Shown here: positions 28,663 to 37,474 of the stretch, piece after piece | How positions within the stretch are numbered: the stretch's first letter is position 1 | Layout of the letters: each line of letters starts with the position of its first letter | From: Ancylomarina subtilis | Lineage (GTDB): Bacteria; Bacteroidota; Bacteroidia; Bacteroidales; Marinifilaceae | Reading direction: 5' to 3' | NCBI RefSeq assembly: GCF_004217115.1 | Contig: NZ_SHKN01000001.1 | Span: 1,429,781 to 1,493,780 of the forward strand | DNA length: 64,000 bases | The notes under the pieces: generated by a model | Seen by the model: the letters and a program-made list of their open reading frames with translations, nothing else | The model's database searches: none | Told to the model about the DNA's origin: nothing | Made by a program: the position numbers and the translations under genes

Positions 28663-29901
28663 ATGCTTGAAATAAAAATTCCCAGCCCGGGAGAATCCAT
28701 ATCCGAAGTTGAAATTGCCAATTGGTTTGTCGCCGATGGCGATATAGTTGAGAAAGAACAGGAAATTGCTGAAATCGAATCAGACAAAGCCACTCTAACG
28801 CTTGTTGCCGATGAAGGCGGTAAGATTTCAATTATAGCAAACGAAGGTGATACTGTAGCTGTTGGGTCAGTTGCTTGTACCATCGACACCAGTTTTGCAG
28901 GATCAGCGGCACCATCTGCTCCAAAAATTGAGGCCAAAGAAGAGGCTCCCAAAAAAGAAGTTGTAAAAACTGCTGCCGAGCCTGTCAAAACTTCAGAAGA
29001 GTACAAGGATGTTAAAATTTCTCCGGTAGCTAAAAAACTGATGGAAGAAAACCAGCTTTCAGTTGATGATGTGATTGCCGGACTACAGCGTCTTTCGAAA
29101 AAAGATATCGAGCAAGTTGTGGCGAATAAAAATCAGGCACCTGCTACCTTCACTCAGGAAGAACCTGTGGCTCGAGATATCGATCGCAAGAAAATGACTA
29201 ACCTTCGTAAGAAGTTAAGTGCCCGTTTGGTTTCGGTGAAAAACGAAACGGCCATGCTAACCACTTTCAACGAGGTGGATATGTCGGCTGTGATGCAATT
29301 GAGAAAGAAGTACCAAAAGCAATTTGTCGAAACACATGACATCAAATTGGGATTCATGTCCTTCTTCACCAAAGCTGTGAGTATTGCTCTAAAAGCCCAT
29401 CCTGCGGTTAATTCAATGATAGATGGTGATGAAATTATCACCCCAAACTATATGGATGTGGCAATGGCCGTTCAAACACCCAAAGGTTTGATGGTTCCTG
29501 TGATTAGAGACACGCAAAACATGAGTCTGGCCGATATCGAAAGAGAACTAATGCGCTTGGCTAATAAGGCTCGCTCAGGAAAAATCAGTTTGGATGAAAT
29601 GACAGGCGGTACCTTTACCATTACCAATGGTGGGGTTTTCGGATCACTATTGAGTACACCAATAATAAACCCACCACAGTCGGGTATCTTGGGGATGCAC
29701 AATATTGTAGAACGCCCTGTAGCTGTCAATGGCAAGGTTGAGATCCGCCCAATGATGTATATCGCTCTTTCATACGATCACCGTGTGATTGATGGAAAAG
29801 ACTCTGTTGGTTTCCTTGTGAAGATTAAAGAGCTGATTGAGAATCCACATCGCATGATCACCATGGGACAAGATCCAGATAGCTTACTGCTTGGAATCTA
29901 G
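28663..29901 (+). CDS. odhB: Dihydrolipoamide succinyltransferase E2
   Basis: A 412-residue core enzyme of the 2-oxoglutarate dehydrogenase complex. Lipoyl domain 1-77 with K42 in [11 protein letters not shown]; a charged linker; peripheral-subunit-binding domain about 112-150 ([20 protein letters not shown]); catalytic acyltransferase domain from about 180 with H373 and D377 in SYDHRVIDG. It transfers the succinyl group to CoA. Cotranscribed with sucA (56-bp gap) and closed by a strong terminator. The dihydrolipoamide dehydrogenase must be encoded elsewhere. Confidence 0.95.
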   Translation: MLEIKIPSPGESISEVEIANWFVADGDIVEKEQEIAEIESDKATLTLVADEGGKISIIANEGDTVAVGSVACTIDTSFAGSAAPSAPKIEAKEEAPKKEVVKTAAEPVKTSEEYKDVKISPVAKKLMEENQLSVDDVIAGLQRLSKKDIEQVVANKNQAPATFTQEEPVARDIDRKKMTNLRKKLSARLVSVKNETAMLTTFNEVDMSAVMQLRKKYQKQFVETHDIKLGFMSFFTKAVSIALKAHPAVNSMIDGDEIITPNYMDVAMAVQTPKGLMVPVIRDTQNMSLADIERELMRLANKARSGKISLDEMTGGTFTITNGGVFGSLLSTPIINPPQSGILGMHNIVERPVAVNGKVEIRPMMYIALSYDHRVIDGKDSVGFLVKIKELIENPHRMITMGQDPDSLLLGI

Positions 29902-29930
29902 ATTTTTGAATTAAGATTTAGGAATAGTAT

Positions 29931-29970
29931 AAAGGCCAGATTCTCGATTGAGATTCTGGCCTTTGCAATT
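29931..29970 (+). terminator. Intrinsic terminator of sucA-odhB
   Basis: aaaggccaga (29931-29940) pairs with tctggccttt (29955-29964), then a T-rich tract. Confidence 0.8.
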
Positions 29971-30134
29971 CTTTTAATTCTAATTTGAGAGGCTCTCAAT
30001 AAATGGAAATATTAGTCATCCCCTGACATTTACCCAAAAGAATTCGGGGTTCTTAGAGGCTGAGTATAATCACCCAAAGGTTTCTCCTGTTCCTTTAAAG
30101 GCAGTTCCCAAGCCGCAGCAGTATGCCCTTTAGG

Positions 30135-30154
30135 ATTCCGAAAGCTTTCGGAAT
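30135..30154. repeat. 20-bp perfect palindrome
   Basis: attccgaaagctttcggaat reads the same on both strands. It lies in the gap 29971-30327, where no gene is seen; function unknown. Confidence 0.5.
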
Positions 30155-30195
30155 GAGTAATAAGTTTCGTGAAACAATTTGCACTTATAAAGGAT

Positions 30196-30299
30196 AAACA
30201 AAGCCCACCAAAATTTTACTGTAGCGGGCTTAGATATTTTACTTCTTTATTTTTACTGCTAACGCAGAATACGAGCTACAAGCTCGCACTAGCAGGGGG
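30196..30299. repeat. REP-like element, type with GAGCT stem
   Basis: About 104 bp shared with 34093-34196: aacaaagcccac..., a T-rich centre, then cgagct-aca-agctcg and cactagcagggg. The same end (agctacaagctcgcactagcggggg) lies at 38172-38197. It marks the left end of the accessory island. Confidence 0.7.
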
Positions 30300-30327
30300 A
30301 GGGGGGCAACAATTAGATATCAAGAAA

Positions 30328-30831
30328 CTATTTCCCTAATATTTCTTTCCTCTTTTCATCCGAAACAAGGTAGGTAATATAAAATCCCCAAATACACCAT
30401 GATATCGCCAGAATGAATAAACATGATAACAATAAAAAAGGAACGAATCCCCTATCATTTTTTTTAACAATTGATCGTCCACCTACCTTAAGGTCTCTAA
30501 TTATTTTATACTCACCCTTATTGTTAAATTGAATTGATACATTTTTCTCTAATAGATTTTTCGCACCAAAATAATTTATTTCACTTATTGAATAACACCT
30601 ATAAGGAACCTGATCCTGTTTCAATATTATTTCATAAAAATCAGAATAACCTCTTGAAGCTGATTTAACAGAAGAACTATATTCTCGTTCTAAACGAATA
30701 TCATCTATTACACCCTTACCAACACCCATAGACGAAACAAATGCTGTAGGAGTTAAGAAATATGCTATGCTTGCAAATAGTATTGCAAGAGCAACTGAAT
30801 ATTCGTAATTTCTCAACAAAAATATCTTCAT
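30328..30831 (-). CDS. Two-helix membrane protein, possible immunity protein
   Basis: A 167-residue protein with hydrophobic segments at about 13-33 (ALAILFASIAYFLTPTAFV) and 130-155 (FVPFLLLSCLFILAISWCIW), and a soluble stretch of about 95 residues between them. I know no family. It starts 2 bases after the stop of the large toxin-like gene, which is the position of an immunity gene in polymorphic toxin loci; a membrane immunity protein would suit a toxin that acts at the inner membrane. Role is inferred from position only. Confidence 0.6.
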   Translation of the reverse strand: MKIFLLRNYEYSVALAILFASIAYFLTPTAFVSSMGVGKGVIDDIRLEREYSSSVKSASRGYSDFYEIILKQDQVPYRCYSISEINYFGAKNLLEKNVSIQFNNKGEYKIIRDLKVGGRSIVKKNDRGFVPFLLLSCLFILAISWCIWGFYITYLVSDEKRKEILGK

Positions 30832-30833
30832 AA

Positions 30834-32000
30834 TTAGTATATAATATTTTCACTATCTAAATGATTTTTCACATCCTCAATAGCCTTATTCAATTCATCT
30901 ACCGTAGTTTTTGAAATTTTGTTATTCAAAGCTTTATTTGCCTGTACTGCTTTCCAATTTGTATAGAACGTTCCAAACCAATTTTGTTTGGTTACAACTC
31001 CAACTATTGTGTTTACGTTTGCTTTTGTAATTTCTAAAGCATTTATATAATCCCAATATGTGAAGAAATCTTTGGACATTCCTAATTCTCTCTTAGCCCA
31101 ATCTTGAAAGTCATTGTTGCTAAATACCGGATCAGCAACATCCTTCAACAACAACAGCGAAGGTATAATTTTACTTCCTTTAGTCACAATTAATTTTCTA
31201 CCCGCACCATAAATATTTGTACAGGTAATTATAAATTTTGCAATGTCTTCTTTTATTGCATCATCCTCGTGATTCAACAAATATGCCAAACAAAATGCAG
31301 GTATGGCAATAACAGGTTTTGTTCCTTCAGGTATAAATGTAAACTTACGATTAAAACCAACATTCACAATATCATTAGGATTAAGGTCTATTACTCCATT
31401 AACAAGGGGTATTCTATATTTATCAGATTTCAATTGGACATTCATACCACCGATTTTTGACCAGTTATAAAAATAATAAGGTGTGGAATTTTTGATAACA
31501 AACCCACTCGGAAATACAGTTTTTGACTCAGGATATTTGCCTGTTTTTAATTCTTCGCTATATGCCGCAGTAAAAAGATTCGTTAACTCTTTTATCCACT
31601 CAGCATAGTTTTGTTTACCATTAAAATTGTCAATATTGGTACTCAAAACATCAAATAAAGATCTCTTCCTTTTATCTATTAGTTCTCCAAAAAAACTTCT
31701 TTCCGCCTTTTCATTAAATATATGATCTAATACCTTAACAATCTCCCCTTTATCATCAGAAGAATATGTTGATCGTATTAAATTAAGAACCATGTCTTCG
31801 TAATTCTCTAACAAGTTTGTTTTGCCAGCAAATGCAGATAACAGTTTTTTCCGCTCAATTATTGATAATTTTTCATAAATGCAATAAGAATAATTATATA
31901 ATTCATCAATGGCTTCAGATTCTCTATTTTCAGAAATTAATTGAGAAACATTATTATATTCTTTTGTAAAATCATAATTATTAACATAATTATCAAACAC
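30834..32000 (-). CDS. C-terminal part of a polymorphic-toxin-like protein (frame-broken)
   Basis: The continuous frame encodes about 388 residues after a GTG; there is no ATG at the proper place. The first half (AIDELYNYSYCIYEKLSIIERKKLL-type helices, then FFGELIDKRKRSLFDVLS) and the segment AIPAFCLAYLLNHEDDAI followed by a hydrophobic helix resemble the pre-toxin region that precedes the tip in large Bacteroidota Rhs/CDI-like toxins, from memory. The frame continues backwards into 32021-32295 if the (AT)7 tract at 32024-32037 loses one unit. A membrane protein gene follows after 2 bases. Probably a truncated, frame-broken remnant or a phase-off copy. Confidence 0.55.
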   Translation of the reverse strand: MFDNYVNNYDFTKEYNNVSQLISENRESEAIDELYNYSYCIYEKLSIIERKKLLSAFAGKTNLLENYEDMVLNLIRSTYSSDDKGEIVKVLDHIFNEKAERSFFGELIDKRKRSLFDVLSTNIDNFNGKQNYAEWIKELTNLFTAAYSEELKTGKYPESKTVFPSGFVIKNSTPYYFYNWSKIGGMNVQLKSDKYRIPLVNGVIDLNPNDIVNVGFNRKFTFIPEGTKPVIAIPAFCLAYLLNHEDDAIKEDIAKFIITCTNIYGAGRKLIVTKGSKIIPSLLLLKDVADPVFSNNDFQDWAKRELGMSKDFFTYWDYINALEITKANVNTIVGVVTKQNWFGTFYTNWKAVQANKALNNKISKTTVDELNKAIEDVKNHLDSENIIY

Positions 32001-32020
32001 CCCAGCCTTTTCCTTATTGA

Positions 32021-32295
32021 TTAATATATATATATATCGTTACCAAAATCATATTTAAATTTAGAGGCATTATATTCACTTTTTGTGTATTCCAGATTTA
32101 TATCATAATAGTCGTACCTAGTCTTCTTTTCACTAAGGTATATTTCAATATAAATTTCTGGAGTAAGAATCGTACCTGACACATACCTACCATTAGAACC
32201 AATAAATATTTTCGACTTATTAGAAGCCTTAGCACAACGCAATTTACCAATCACATCTGTTATCAAGTCATCATCTGACTTTAACACCCCATACC
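32021..32295 (-). pseudogene. Upstream fragment of the polymorphic-toxin-like gene
   Basis: About 90 codons, open into the REP hairpin at 32294-32314 and without its own ATG. It ends at a TAA formed by the (AT)7 tract, exactly where the frame of 30834-32000 opens. The 5' part of the parent gene is missing, cut at the REP boundary. The product is charged and strand-rich (SKIFIGSNGRYVSG, YIEIYLSEKK) with no recognised domain. Confidence 0.55.
32024..32037. repeat. (AT)7 dinucleotide tract inside coding sequence
   Basis: Seven AT units form the frame break between the two toxin-like fragments. Six or nine units would join them in one frame. Confidence 0.75.
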
Positions 32296-32370
32296 GCAAG
32301 TCTGTGACTTGTGGTTTCTATACTAGCGAAACGTCTATTAATCCTTTTCCATCGGCGTAATCTATTGCTC
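32290..32370 (-). mobile_element. REP hairpin plus 3' stub of RAYT transposase
   Basis: REP hairpin ccgcaagtc-tgt-gacttgtgg (32294-32314) joined to the last 17 codons of the RAYT gene (32318-32368, ending DVSLV). It matches the left ends of the three larger copies, but the rest of the gene is gone and a second REP-like end (ccccgctcc...gtgcgacagtgggg) follows to 32405. Confidence 0.75.
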
Positions 32371-32447
32371 CCCGCTCCAGAACTTTGTTTCGTGCGACAG
32401 TGGGGGATATAAATTAGAATATTAAAGTAACATAAATTCATGGATAC

Positions 32448-32480
32448 AAAAAAAACCTGGCATTTCTGCCAGGTCATATT
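32448..32480 (-). terminator. Intrinsic terminator for the 32575-33057 unit
   Basis: acctggc (32455-32461) and gccaggt (32468-32474); on the minus strand followed by eight T. Confidence 0.8.
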
Positions 32481-32532
32481 TGTTGGTTTAATTCTACATA
32501 GCTATACCAGAAAATTCATGTATAACTTTGAA

Positions 32533-32573
32533 CGCGATACAATCGCGCACTAGCGGGGCTCGCACTAGCGGGG
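32533..32573. repeat. REP-like hairpin, CGCGAT stem
   Basis: cgcgat-aca-atcgcg followed by cactagcgggg and a second partial end ctcgcactagcgggg. Lies directly at the 3' end of the small gene at 32575. Confidence 0.7.
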
Positions 32574-32574
32574 A

Positions 32575-33057
32575 TTAAAAAAATGATATTTTACACTTTT
32601 CAAAACACATTCTATTAATTCTAGAAATCTCTTCCCATACTCCATTCTCCTCACCTTCACCTTCCCATTCAAAATAACTACGTAATTTATCTTCATTCCT
32701 TATTAAAGAAAATCTCAATTTGGGCAAAATGTTATCCCAATCAATCGAAAATGGAGAATCTTGATATTTTATTTCATTCAATATTTGGACATACGTATAC
32801 TTTGTGACTAAATATAGATCAAAAAGCTCTTTATCCATCATGGAGATCAAAGCTTCTTCAAATCTTTTTTTTACATCTAGTTTAGGTTCTTTTCGAAATG
32901 CTATATATATTCCCTCTGACAAAACTCTAGTAATATCTGTTGGTATTTTAGCACCAACCCAATGATGCAAATCAATTTTGTAGGCTCCTTTACCTTCGAG
33001 ATAAGAAATCAATTCTTCATTCTGAATAGCAGAAACTACTTTTTTATACTCTTTCAT
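32575..33057 (-). CDS. Small acidic protein, putative immunity protein
   Basis: About 160 residues, soluble, acidic, no signal peptide (MKEYKKVVSAIQNEELISYL at the start, FEWEGEGEENGVWEEI near the end). I do not recognise the family. The ATG at 33057 comes one base after the TGA of a toxin-tip-like tail (33059-33247), giving a coupled pair, and a terminator follows. This position, the acidity and the lack of known enzyme motifs fit an immunity protein for a cytoplasm-acting toxin. An in-frame TTG at 33066 is a less likely start. Confidence 0.6.
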   Translation of the reverse strand: MKEYKKVVSAIQNEELISYLEGKGAYKIDLHHWVGAKIPTDITRVLSEGIYIAFRKEPKLDVKKRFEEALISMMDKELFDLYLVTKYTYVQILNEIKYQDSPFSIDWDNILPKLRFSLIRNEDKLRSYFEWEGEGEENGVWEEISRINRMCFEKCKISFF

Positions 33058-33058
33058 A

Positions 33059-33247
33059 TCAATCAAAATTTAATTTATTGATTTTGACAAAATCACTATT
33101 ATTAGGTATTTGGTTTACCACTCCTTCTGGTACTCCGCCATCAGTAAAACCACCAGGAACCCATCTACTATTAGCTCCCATTTCATTACCTGTAGAAAGA
33201 CGTAGATTTAAATCATTCAGATTTTTTATATCAATCCTTCTAAGGCC
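33059..33247 (-). pseudogene. Toxin-tip remnant, last 62 codons
   Basis: An open tail with no start codon of its own, cut at the REP boundary (33248). It reads NSRWVPGGFTDGGVPEGVV and ends FVKINKLNFD, glycine/proline-rich as in the C-terminal tips of polymorphic toxins. The stop is one base from the start of the next small gene. Confidence 0.55.
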
Positions 33248-33964
33248 TCCCCCCCATACCGCAAGTCTGCGACTTGTGGTTTAAACTAACAAAACGTCTA
33301 TTAATCCTTTTCCATCGGCGTAATCTATTGCACTGCTATATTTGTAGTGATGTGACTCAATCACGATACCTTCTTCAACAGGATTATTGTGCAAATAATT
33401 CAGTTTTTGATCTATCATTTTAGTATCGCTTAATTCAATTGGCTTATTATTTTGTTGCCAAAATTGAAAGTTCATATTGTTTCCATTCTTCTTCCCTGCA
33501 CGCTCAAACATCCACAACATCCATTCTCTTCTACTTTCCCGTGGGTTTTCTCGAATGGCTTGTACAATGGCTTTAGATGTGTATTTTTTAAGATCACGAA
33601 CAATATTCTGCATGGGCTCCTGCTTTGTTCCAATAATCAAATGAATATGACTTGTCATTATTACCCATCCATAAATCACCAAACCCTTGTTTTCAACACA
33701 ATAATTTATACTTTCGACAAGTATATCTTTGTATTCTGACCGAACAAAAACATCTATCCAATGTACTGTTGCAAAGCTTATAAAATATGGACTTTCCTGA
33801 CCCCTAAATTTATAATTACGACTCATAATACTTCCATTAGTAAAAACAAACTAATGTAACAATAATTTATAAAATCGAGATTATCATAAGGCACTTACAG
33901 CCGCTAGTCATAGGCTTGAGAGTTTTGGAATGGCCACTAGTTACAAACTGGCGGCAGATGGGGG
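33248..33964 (-). mobile_element. REP-RAYT-REP unit A
   Basis: A ~716-bp unit: REP hairpin ccgcaagtc-tgc-gacttgtgg (33259-33279) after a C-tract, the RAYT gene, and a right-hand REP with ggccactagtt-aca-aactggcggc (33932-33955) ending agatgggg. The whole unit matches unit B (34784-35496) end to end; outside it the two flanks are unrelated. That defines it as the mobile unit. Confidence 0.8.
33281..33826 (-). CDS. REP-associated tyrosine transposase (RAYT), intact
   Basis: A 181-residue IS200/IS605-type Y1 transposase. The HUH motif is H60-I-H62 in MTSHIHLIIG and the likely nucleophile is Y82 in KKYTSKAIVQ. RAYTs cut and rejoin single-stranded REP hairpins, here present on both sides of the gene. 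It is the only full-length copy among four in the island, so it could be the sole active enzyme and act on all the REP elements in trans. Confidence 0.88.
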   Translation of the reverse strand: MSRNYKFRGQESPYFISFATVHWIDVFVRSEYKDILVESINYCVENKGLVIYGWVIMTSHIHLIIGTKQEPMQNIVRDLKKYTSKAIVQAIRENPRESRREWMLWMFERAGKKNGNNMNFQFWQQNNKPIELSDTKMIDQKLNYLHNNPVEEGIVIESHHYKYSSAIDYADGKGLIDVLLV

Positions 33965-34092
33965 CAACGCCTAAACGATATTTCACAATTTAAGGAGAAC
34001 GACCGTGAACATATTCTATATACCCTCGATGCGATCGATTAGGAATATTAAAACAAGACAGGCTTATAGCGGGTAATTTGCACACAAGAATA

Positions 34093-34196
34093 CAAACAAA
34101 GCCCACAAACATTTTACGGTAGTGCGCTTTGATGTTTTACTTCTTTATTTTTACTGCTTACGCAGAATACGAGCTAAAAAATTGCATTAGTGAGAA
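34093..34196. repeat. REP-like element, decayed copy
   Basis: Copy of 30196-30299 in which the terminal hairpin has decayed (cgagctaaaaaattgcattagtg). Between unit A and the small gene at 34213; 33965-34092 shows nothing else. Confidence 0.6.
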
Positions 34197-34212
34197 GATA
34201 CTATCAAAGCAA

Positions 34213-34719
34213 TTATTTAAAAAGTAGGCTACCATTTTCAACTTTTATCCTATTTGTTGTTATTCTATTAATTGTAGGGACAGTGTTTTCTTTTCGAGTA
34301 TAAGGAGTAAACACATAATTAATCTCGAACTCAACCGACAAATCTCCTTTTATATTATAAAAATATCTCCTAAGATTTATATCAAAGCTCAACGTCGTTG
34401 ATGGGGGAATAAAGATAAACCTTTCCTTCGCAATATTAATGTACTGCTGATCCTGCATATCTCCATAATTAGCCAATCTAAAGAAATTATCGTTTTTATA
34501 TGTTAGAATATTTATTCCTTGGGAAGACTCCCATCCTAAATAAAAGTTTTTGAACTTTGACGAAACAATAACAGTATCTAACATCTGGTTTTCAATATTT
34601 AAGCAGGTATGTAGTATCGAATCAGATTTAGTTAAAAAAACCTTAACCTGTGCATTAACATTTATTACCGTGAATAAAAGAACTATAAATAACATCTTAA
34701 TTTTCATAACCTTCAGCAT
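34213..34719 (-). CDS. Exported small protein, putative immunity protein
   Basis: 168 residues with a signal peptide (MKIKMLFIVLLFTVINVNAQ from the second ATG). The mature part is strand-rich (KVFLTKSDSILHTCL, RFIFIPPSTTLSFDINL) without known motifs. The start codons (34719 or 34707) lie inside the end of a toxin-tip-like tail that stops at 34697, so the two are translationally coupled. A periplasmic immunity protein is plausible. Not recognised by family. Confidence 0.6.
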   Translation of the reverse strand: MLKVMKIKMLFIVLLFTVINVNAQVKVFLTKSDSILHTCLNIENQMLDTVIVSSKFKNFYLGWESSQGINILTYKNDNFFRLANYGDMQDQQYINIAKERFIFIPPSTTLSFDINLRRYFYNIKGDLSVEFEINYVFTPYTRKENTVPTINRITTNRIKVENGSLLFK

Positions 34720-34783
34720 TTAAATTATATTCTCTTTCGTATTTTTCATCTTTTGCTTTTTTTAATAAATAGCGATTAATCTC
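34697..34783 (-). pseudogene. Toxin-tip remnant, last 28 codons
   Basis: Open, start-less tail that begins at the REP boundary (34784) and ends NLNAEGYEN inside the start of the next small gene. Charged, Lys/Glu-rich. Too short for a family call. Confidence 0.45.
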
Positions 34784-35496
34784 CCCCCATACCGCAAGTC
34801 TGCGACTTGTGGTTTCTATACTAGCGAAACGTCTATTAATCCTTTTCCATCGGCATAATCTATTGCACTGCTATATTTGTAATGATGCGACTCAATCACA
34901 AAACCTTCTTCAACTGGATTATTGTGCAAATAATTCAGTTTTTGATCTATCATTTTAGTATCGATTAATTCAATTGGCTTATTATTTTGTTGCCAAAATT
35001 GAAAGTTCATATTGTTTCCATTCTTCTTTCCTGCACGCTCAAAAATCCACAACATCCATTCCCTTCTACTTTCCCGTGGGTTTTCTCGAATGGCTTGTAC
35101 AATGGCTTTAGATGTGTATTTTTTAAGATCACGAACAATATTCTGCATGGGCTCCTGCTTTGTTCCAATAATCAAATGAACATGACTTGTCATTATTACC
35201 CATCCATAAATCACCAAACCTTGTTTTCAACACAATAATTTATGCTTTCGACAAGTATATCTTTGTATTCTGACCGAACAAAAACATCTATCCAATGTAC
35301 TGTTACAAAGCTTATAAAATATGGACTTTCCTGATCCCTAAATTTATAATTACGACTCATAATAGTTTCATTAGTAAAAACGAACCAATGTAACAATATT
35401 TATAAAATCGAGGTTATCATAAGGTACTTACAGCCGCTAGTCATAGGCTTGAGAGTTTTGGAATGGCCACCAGTTACAAACTGGCGGCAGATGGGG
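34784..35496 (-). mobile_element. REP-RAYT-REP unit B
   Basis: Same structure and ends as unit A: left REP 34792-34812, broken RAYT, right REP with gccaccagtt-aca-aactggcggc (35466-35488) ending agatgggg at 35495. It abuts a toxin-tip tail on the left and stops 9 bases from the stop codon of the small gene on the right. Confidence 0.8.
34816..35360 (-). pseudogene. RAYT transposase, frameshifted copy B
   Basis: Closely similar to copy A but lacks one G (AAC-AAG-GTT instead of AAC-AAG-GGT, near 35219), so translation stops after the motif CVENKVW. The HUH and Tyr motifs lie beyond the break. The same deletion is present in copy C. Confidence 0.88.
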
Positions 35497-35504
35497 TTAC
35501 TATA

Positions 35505-36239
35505 CTACAACCACTCAATCTCAACACAATTTTCAATGGCATTAATTTTATTATAGATATCAATATCAGGGTTTCTTAAATCAAGTTCTAATATTTCTTT
35601 TTTGCCGTTATACTCATGATGCTTATCAGTTCCTATATGGGCAGGGTTAATGAAAAATTTAGTTAAAAATATTTTCTCTATACGTGATATATGAATTCTA
35701 TATTCATCCATCATCCTCCATTGATCGGATTGGTGCCAATTGTTTGTTTGGTAGCGGGGACCAAATTTTGCATCTAAACTTTTAATATGCTTTACAAAAT
35801 CAGCAGGAAATGAACCATCAACAATTTTAGCCTCAAAAGTAATATAGTCATTATTAAATGTCTCCTTATCATCTTCTACCATGGTGTAAAAACTTCTAAT
35901 TCTTTCGCCTTCAATTTGTATATCAAGCTCAAAATCGAAAAACTCGGACACATCATCTGTGTTAATTGGTTTTATAGCAACAAAGAAATCCCTATGTTTA
36001 TCATAGAAATTATTTATAATATTTGTACAATTCAGCTCTACTAGTTTTTTTTCTTTTCTGCTATCTAAAAAGCAAAAACCCTTTGACTTTAAGCTTTGAA
36101 TAATATCTGAATAATCTGAAGTATGTTTTGAAAAAGAGACTCTCTTAAAAACATTTCGCTCAAAAGAATAAGAATAAAACTCATTATCAATTAGAATGCA
36201 CTTTCCTTGGTGTTTTTTGAAAATTATTGAAGTTCCCAT
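35505..36239 (-). CDS. Soluble 244-residue protein, putative immunity protein
   Basis: No signal peptide or membrane segment; a strand-rich first half (IIFKKHQGKCILIDNEFYSYSF) and an acidic middle (DDVSEFFDFELDIQIEGERI). I do not recognise it. The ATG at 36239 lies inside the last codons of a toxin-tip-like tail (stop at 36224-36226), as for the other small genes in the island. The gene ends 9 bases from the REP end of unit B. Confidence 0.6.
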   Translation of the reverse strand: MGTSIIFKKHQGKCILIDNEFYSYSFERNVFKRVSFSKHTSDYSDIIQSLKSKGFCFLDSRKEKKLVELNCTNIINNFYDKHRDFFVAIKPINTDDVSEFFDFELDIQIEGERIRSFYTMVEDDKETFNNDYITFEAKIVDGSFPADFVKHIKSLDAKFGPRYQTNNWHQSDQWRMMDEYRIHISRIEKIFLTKFFINPAHIGTDKHHEYNGKKEILELDLRNPDIDIYNKINAIENCVEIEWL

Positions 36240-36322
36240 CCTCCTTCTTTATAATTAAATTTATACTTAAATGTCAACTTACCATTCACATCGTAATATT
36301 CTAAAATATCATCATCTTCACC
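36224..36322 (-). pseudogene. Toxin-tip remnant, last 32 codons
   Basis: Start-less tail (GEDDDILEYYDVNGKL then KFNYKEGGWELQ) overlapping the next small gene by 16 bases. It is cut on its 5' side exactly where the + strand YitT-like fragment begins (36322/36323), so this edge is a recombination junction and not a REP boundary. Confidence 0.5.
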
Positions 36323-36445
36323 GCACTAAATAGAAAAGAACTTGGCTTACTGGAAAGCTTTGTAAAAGAAATTGATTCGGAAGCTTTCATTGCAACTTTG
36401 AACACCAATGATGTGTATGGGCATGGTTTTAAACCCATACAATAA
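36323..36445 (+). pseudogene. 3' fragment of a YitT/DUF2179-like gene
   Basis: Forty codons read RKELGLLESFVKEIDSEAF then NTNDVYGHGFKPIQ and stop. This resembles the C-terminal DUF2179 domain of YitT-family membrane proteins. No start and no 5' part is present anywhere in the window. It is therefore the far side of an insertion or deletion that created the island. Confidence 0.5.
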
Positions 36446-36563
36446 CTTCTCATGATATAACACGCCCTGACATAAACAACTTATCTATATCATATAGATA
36501 GCTACCGGGACATGTCAAATAAAGACCAGACTGGCTTTAATGAATAGAATAACAAAAGTATAC

Positions 36564-36600
36564 AAAACAGACCAACTGTAGTAGTTGGCCTGTTTTTGTT
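36564..36600. terminator. Intrinsic terminator
   Basis: aacagaccaact / agttggcctgtt with one mismatch, followed by tttttgttt. It could end the broken YitT-like gene; the leftward module starting at 37394 ends at 36684, just right of it. Confidence 0.65.
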
Positions 36601-36683
36601 TAATCATTTTTAAGTTTGATAGAAAAACTATTTTTTTATTTATATCATAATTGACCTAACACCACACTGACAATAATATTACA

Positions 36684-37394
36684 CTAGAAAGGGGTGTTAT
36701 TAATATCAGAAGGTCTAATAAAACCTGTAATTACAGTTTCATCATTTCTTAAGAAATTAAAATGTACAAATCCAGAATCAATAGATAAAATCTCTATTAT
36801 ATCACCTTTTGACAGATATTCATTTGTTTTCTCTTTCTGGTCATTATAAATTAAAGCATTACTAGATATTATTTCTCGGATATCAATTTCTAAAAATTCC
36901 AAAATATAATTTCTTTTATCATATTTAGATTGTTGATATAACCATGATAAAACTAATTTAGGTAATCTATCGAGTTTCTTATATCTATTGTAGAATAATA
37001 TCAAGTAGTCATCATCATCTTCACCTTCATATCCTTTTCCTATTTCATAATAATTACCTAAACTACTGCTCATTTCCTCCATAGAGTTCTCAATACTTTG
37101 CACATAATACCGACCTGGTGTCGATAATTTACCATTTGCTTTTATTGACTCATCTTCGTCTTCATTTGAAAACCAAAAATTCTTAACATATACTCCACAT
37201 TTTGAATTTAACTTAAACTTCAATAATTTATCGTTGTTATAGATTAAATATCGTTTACTAATATCAGACATAGGTTCCTTTACTCTAGAAACTCCTTTCC
37301 AAATACCTTTAAATTCTTCCTGTGAGTGTATCTCTGATTGTGCTATTAAATTATAACTCAAAAATAAAAACAGATATACTAATACATTTCTCAT
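36684..37394 (-). CDS. Exported protein with SH3-like end, putative immunity protein
   Basis: 236 residues: signal peptide (MRNVLVYLFLFLSYNLIAQ), a lipocalin-like strand region (FKGIWKGVSR, KRYLIYNNDKLLKFKL) and an SH3-like C-terminus (GDIIEILSIDSGFVHFNFL). Its ATG shares one base with the stop of a toxin-tip-like tail. It resembles the product of 38175-38666 over about 100 residues (I-W, YL[IV]YN[ND], G[RK]YY, LP at matching places), so the two may be diverged paralogues. Confidence 0.6.
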   Translation of the reverse strand: MRNVLVYLFLFLSYNLIAQSEIHSQEEFKGIWKGVSRVKEPMSDISKRYLIYNNDKLLKFKLNSKCGVYVKNFWFSNEDEDESIKANGKLSTPGRYYVQSIENSMEEMSSSLGNYYEIGKGYEGEDDDDYLILFYNRYKKLDRLPKLVLSWLYQQSKYDKRNYILEFLEIDIREIISSNALIYNDQKEKTNEYLSKGDIIEILSIDSGFVHFNFLRNDETVITGFIRPSDINNTPF

Positions 37395-37474
37395 TATTCA
37401 GTTGGGTTTAATTGTTTATAAACATCTTTGCTTTTACTGACTCTTTCATCGTAGCCATTTATTTCATCAGTACC
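37394..37474 (-). pseudogene. Toxin-tip remnant, last 26 codons
   Basis: Start-less tail (INGYDERVSKSKDVYKQLNP) running from the REP boundary of unit C to a TAA that overlaps the ATG of the next gene by one base. Confidence 0.45.
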
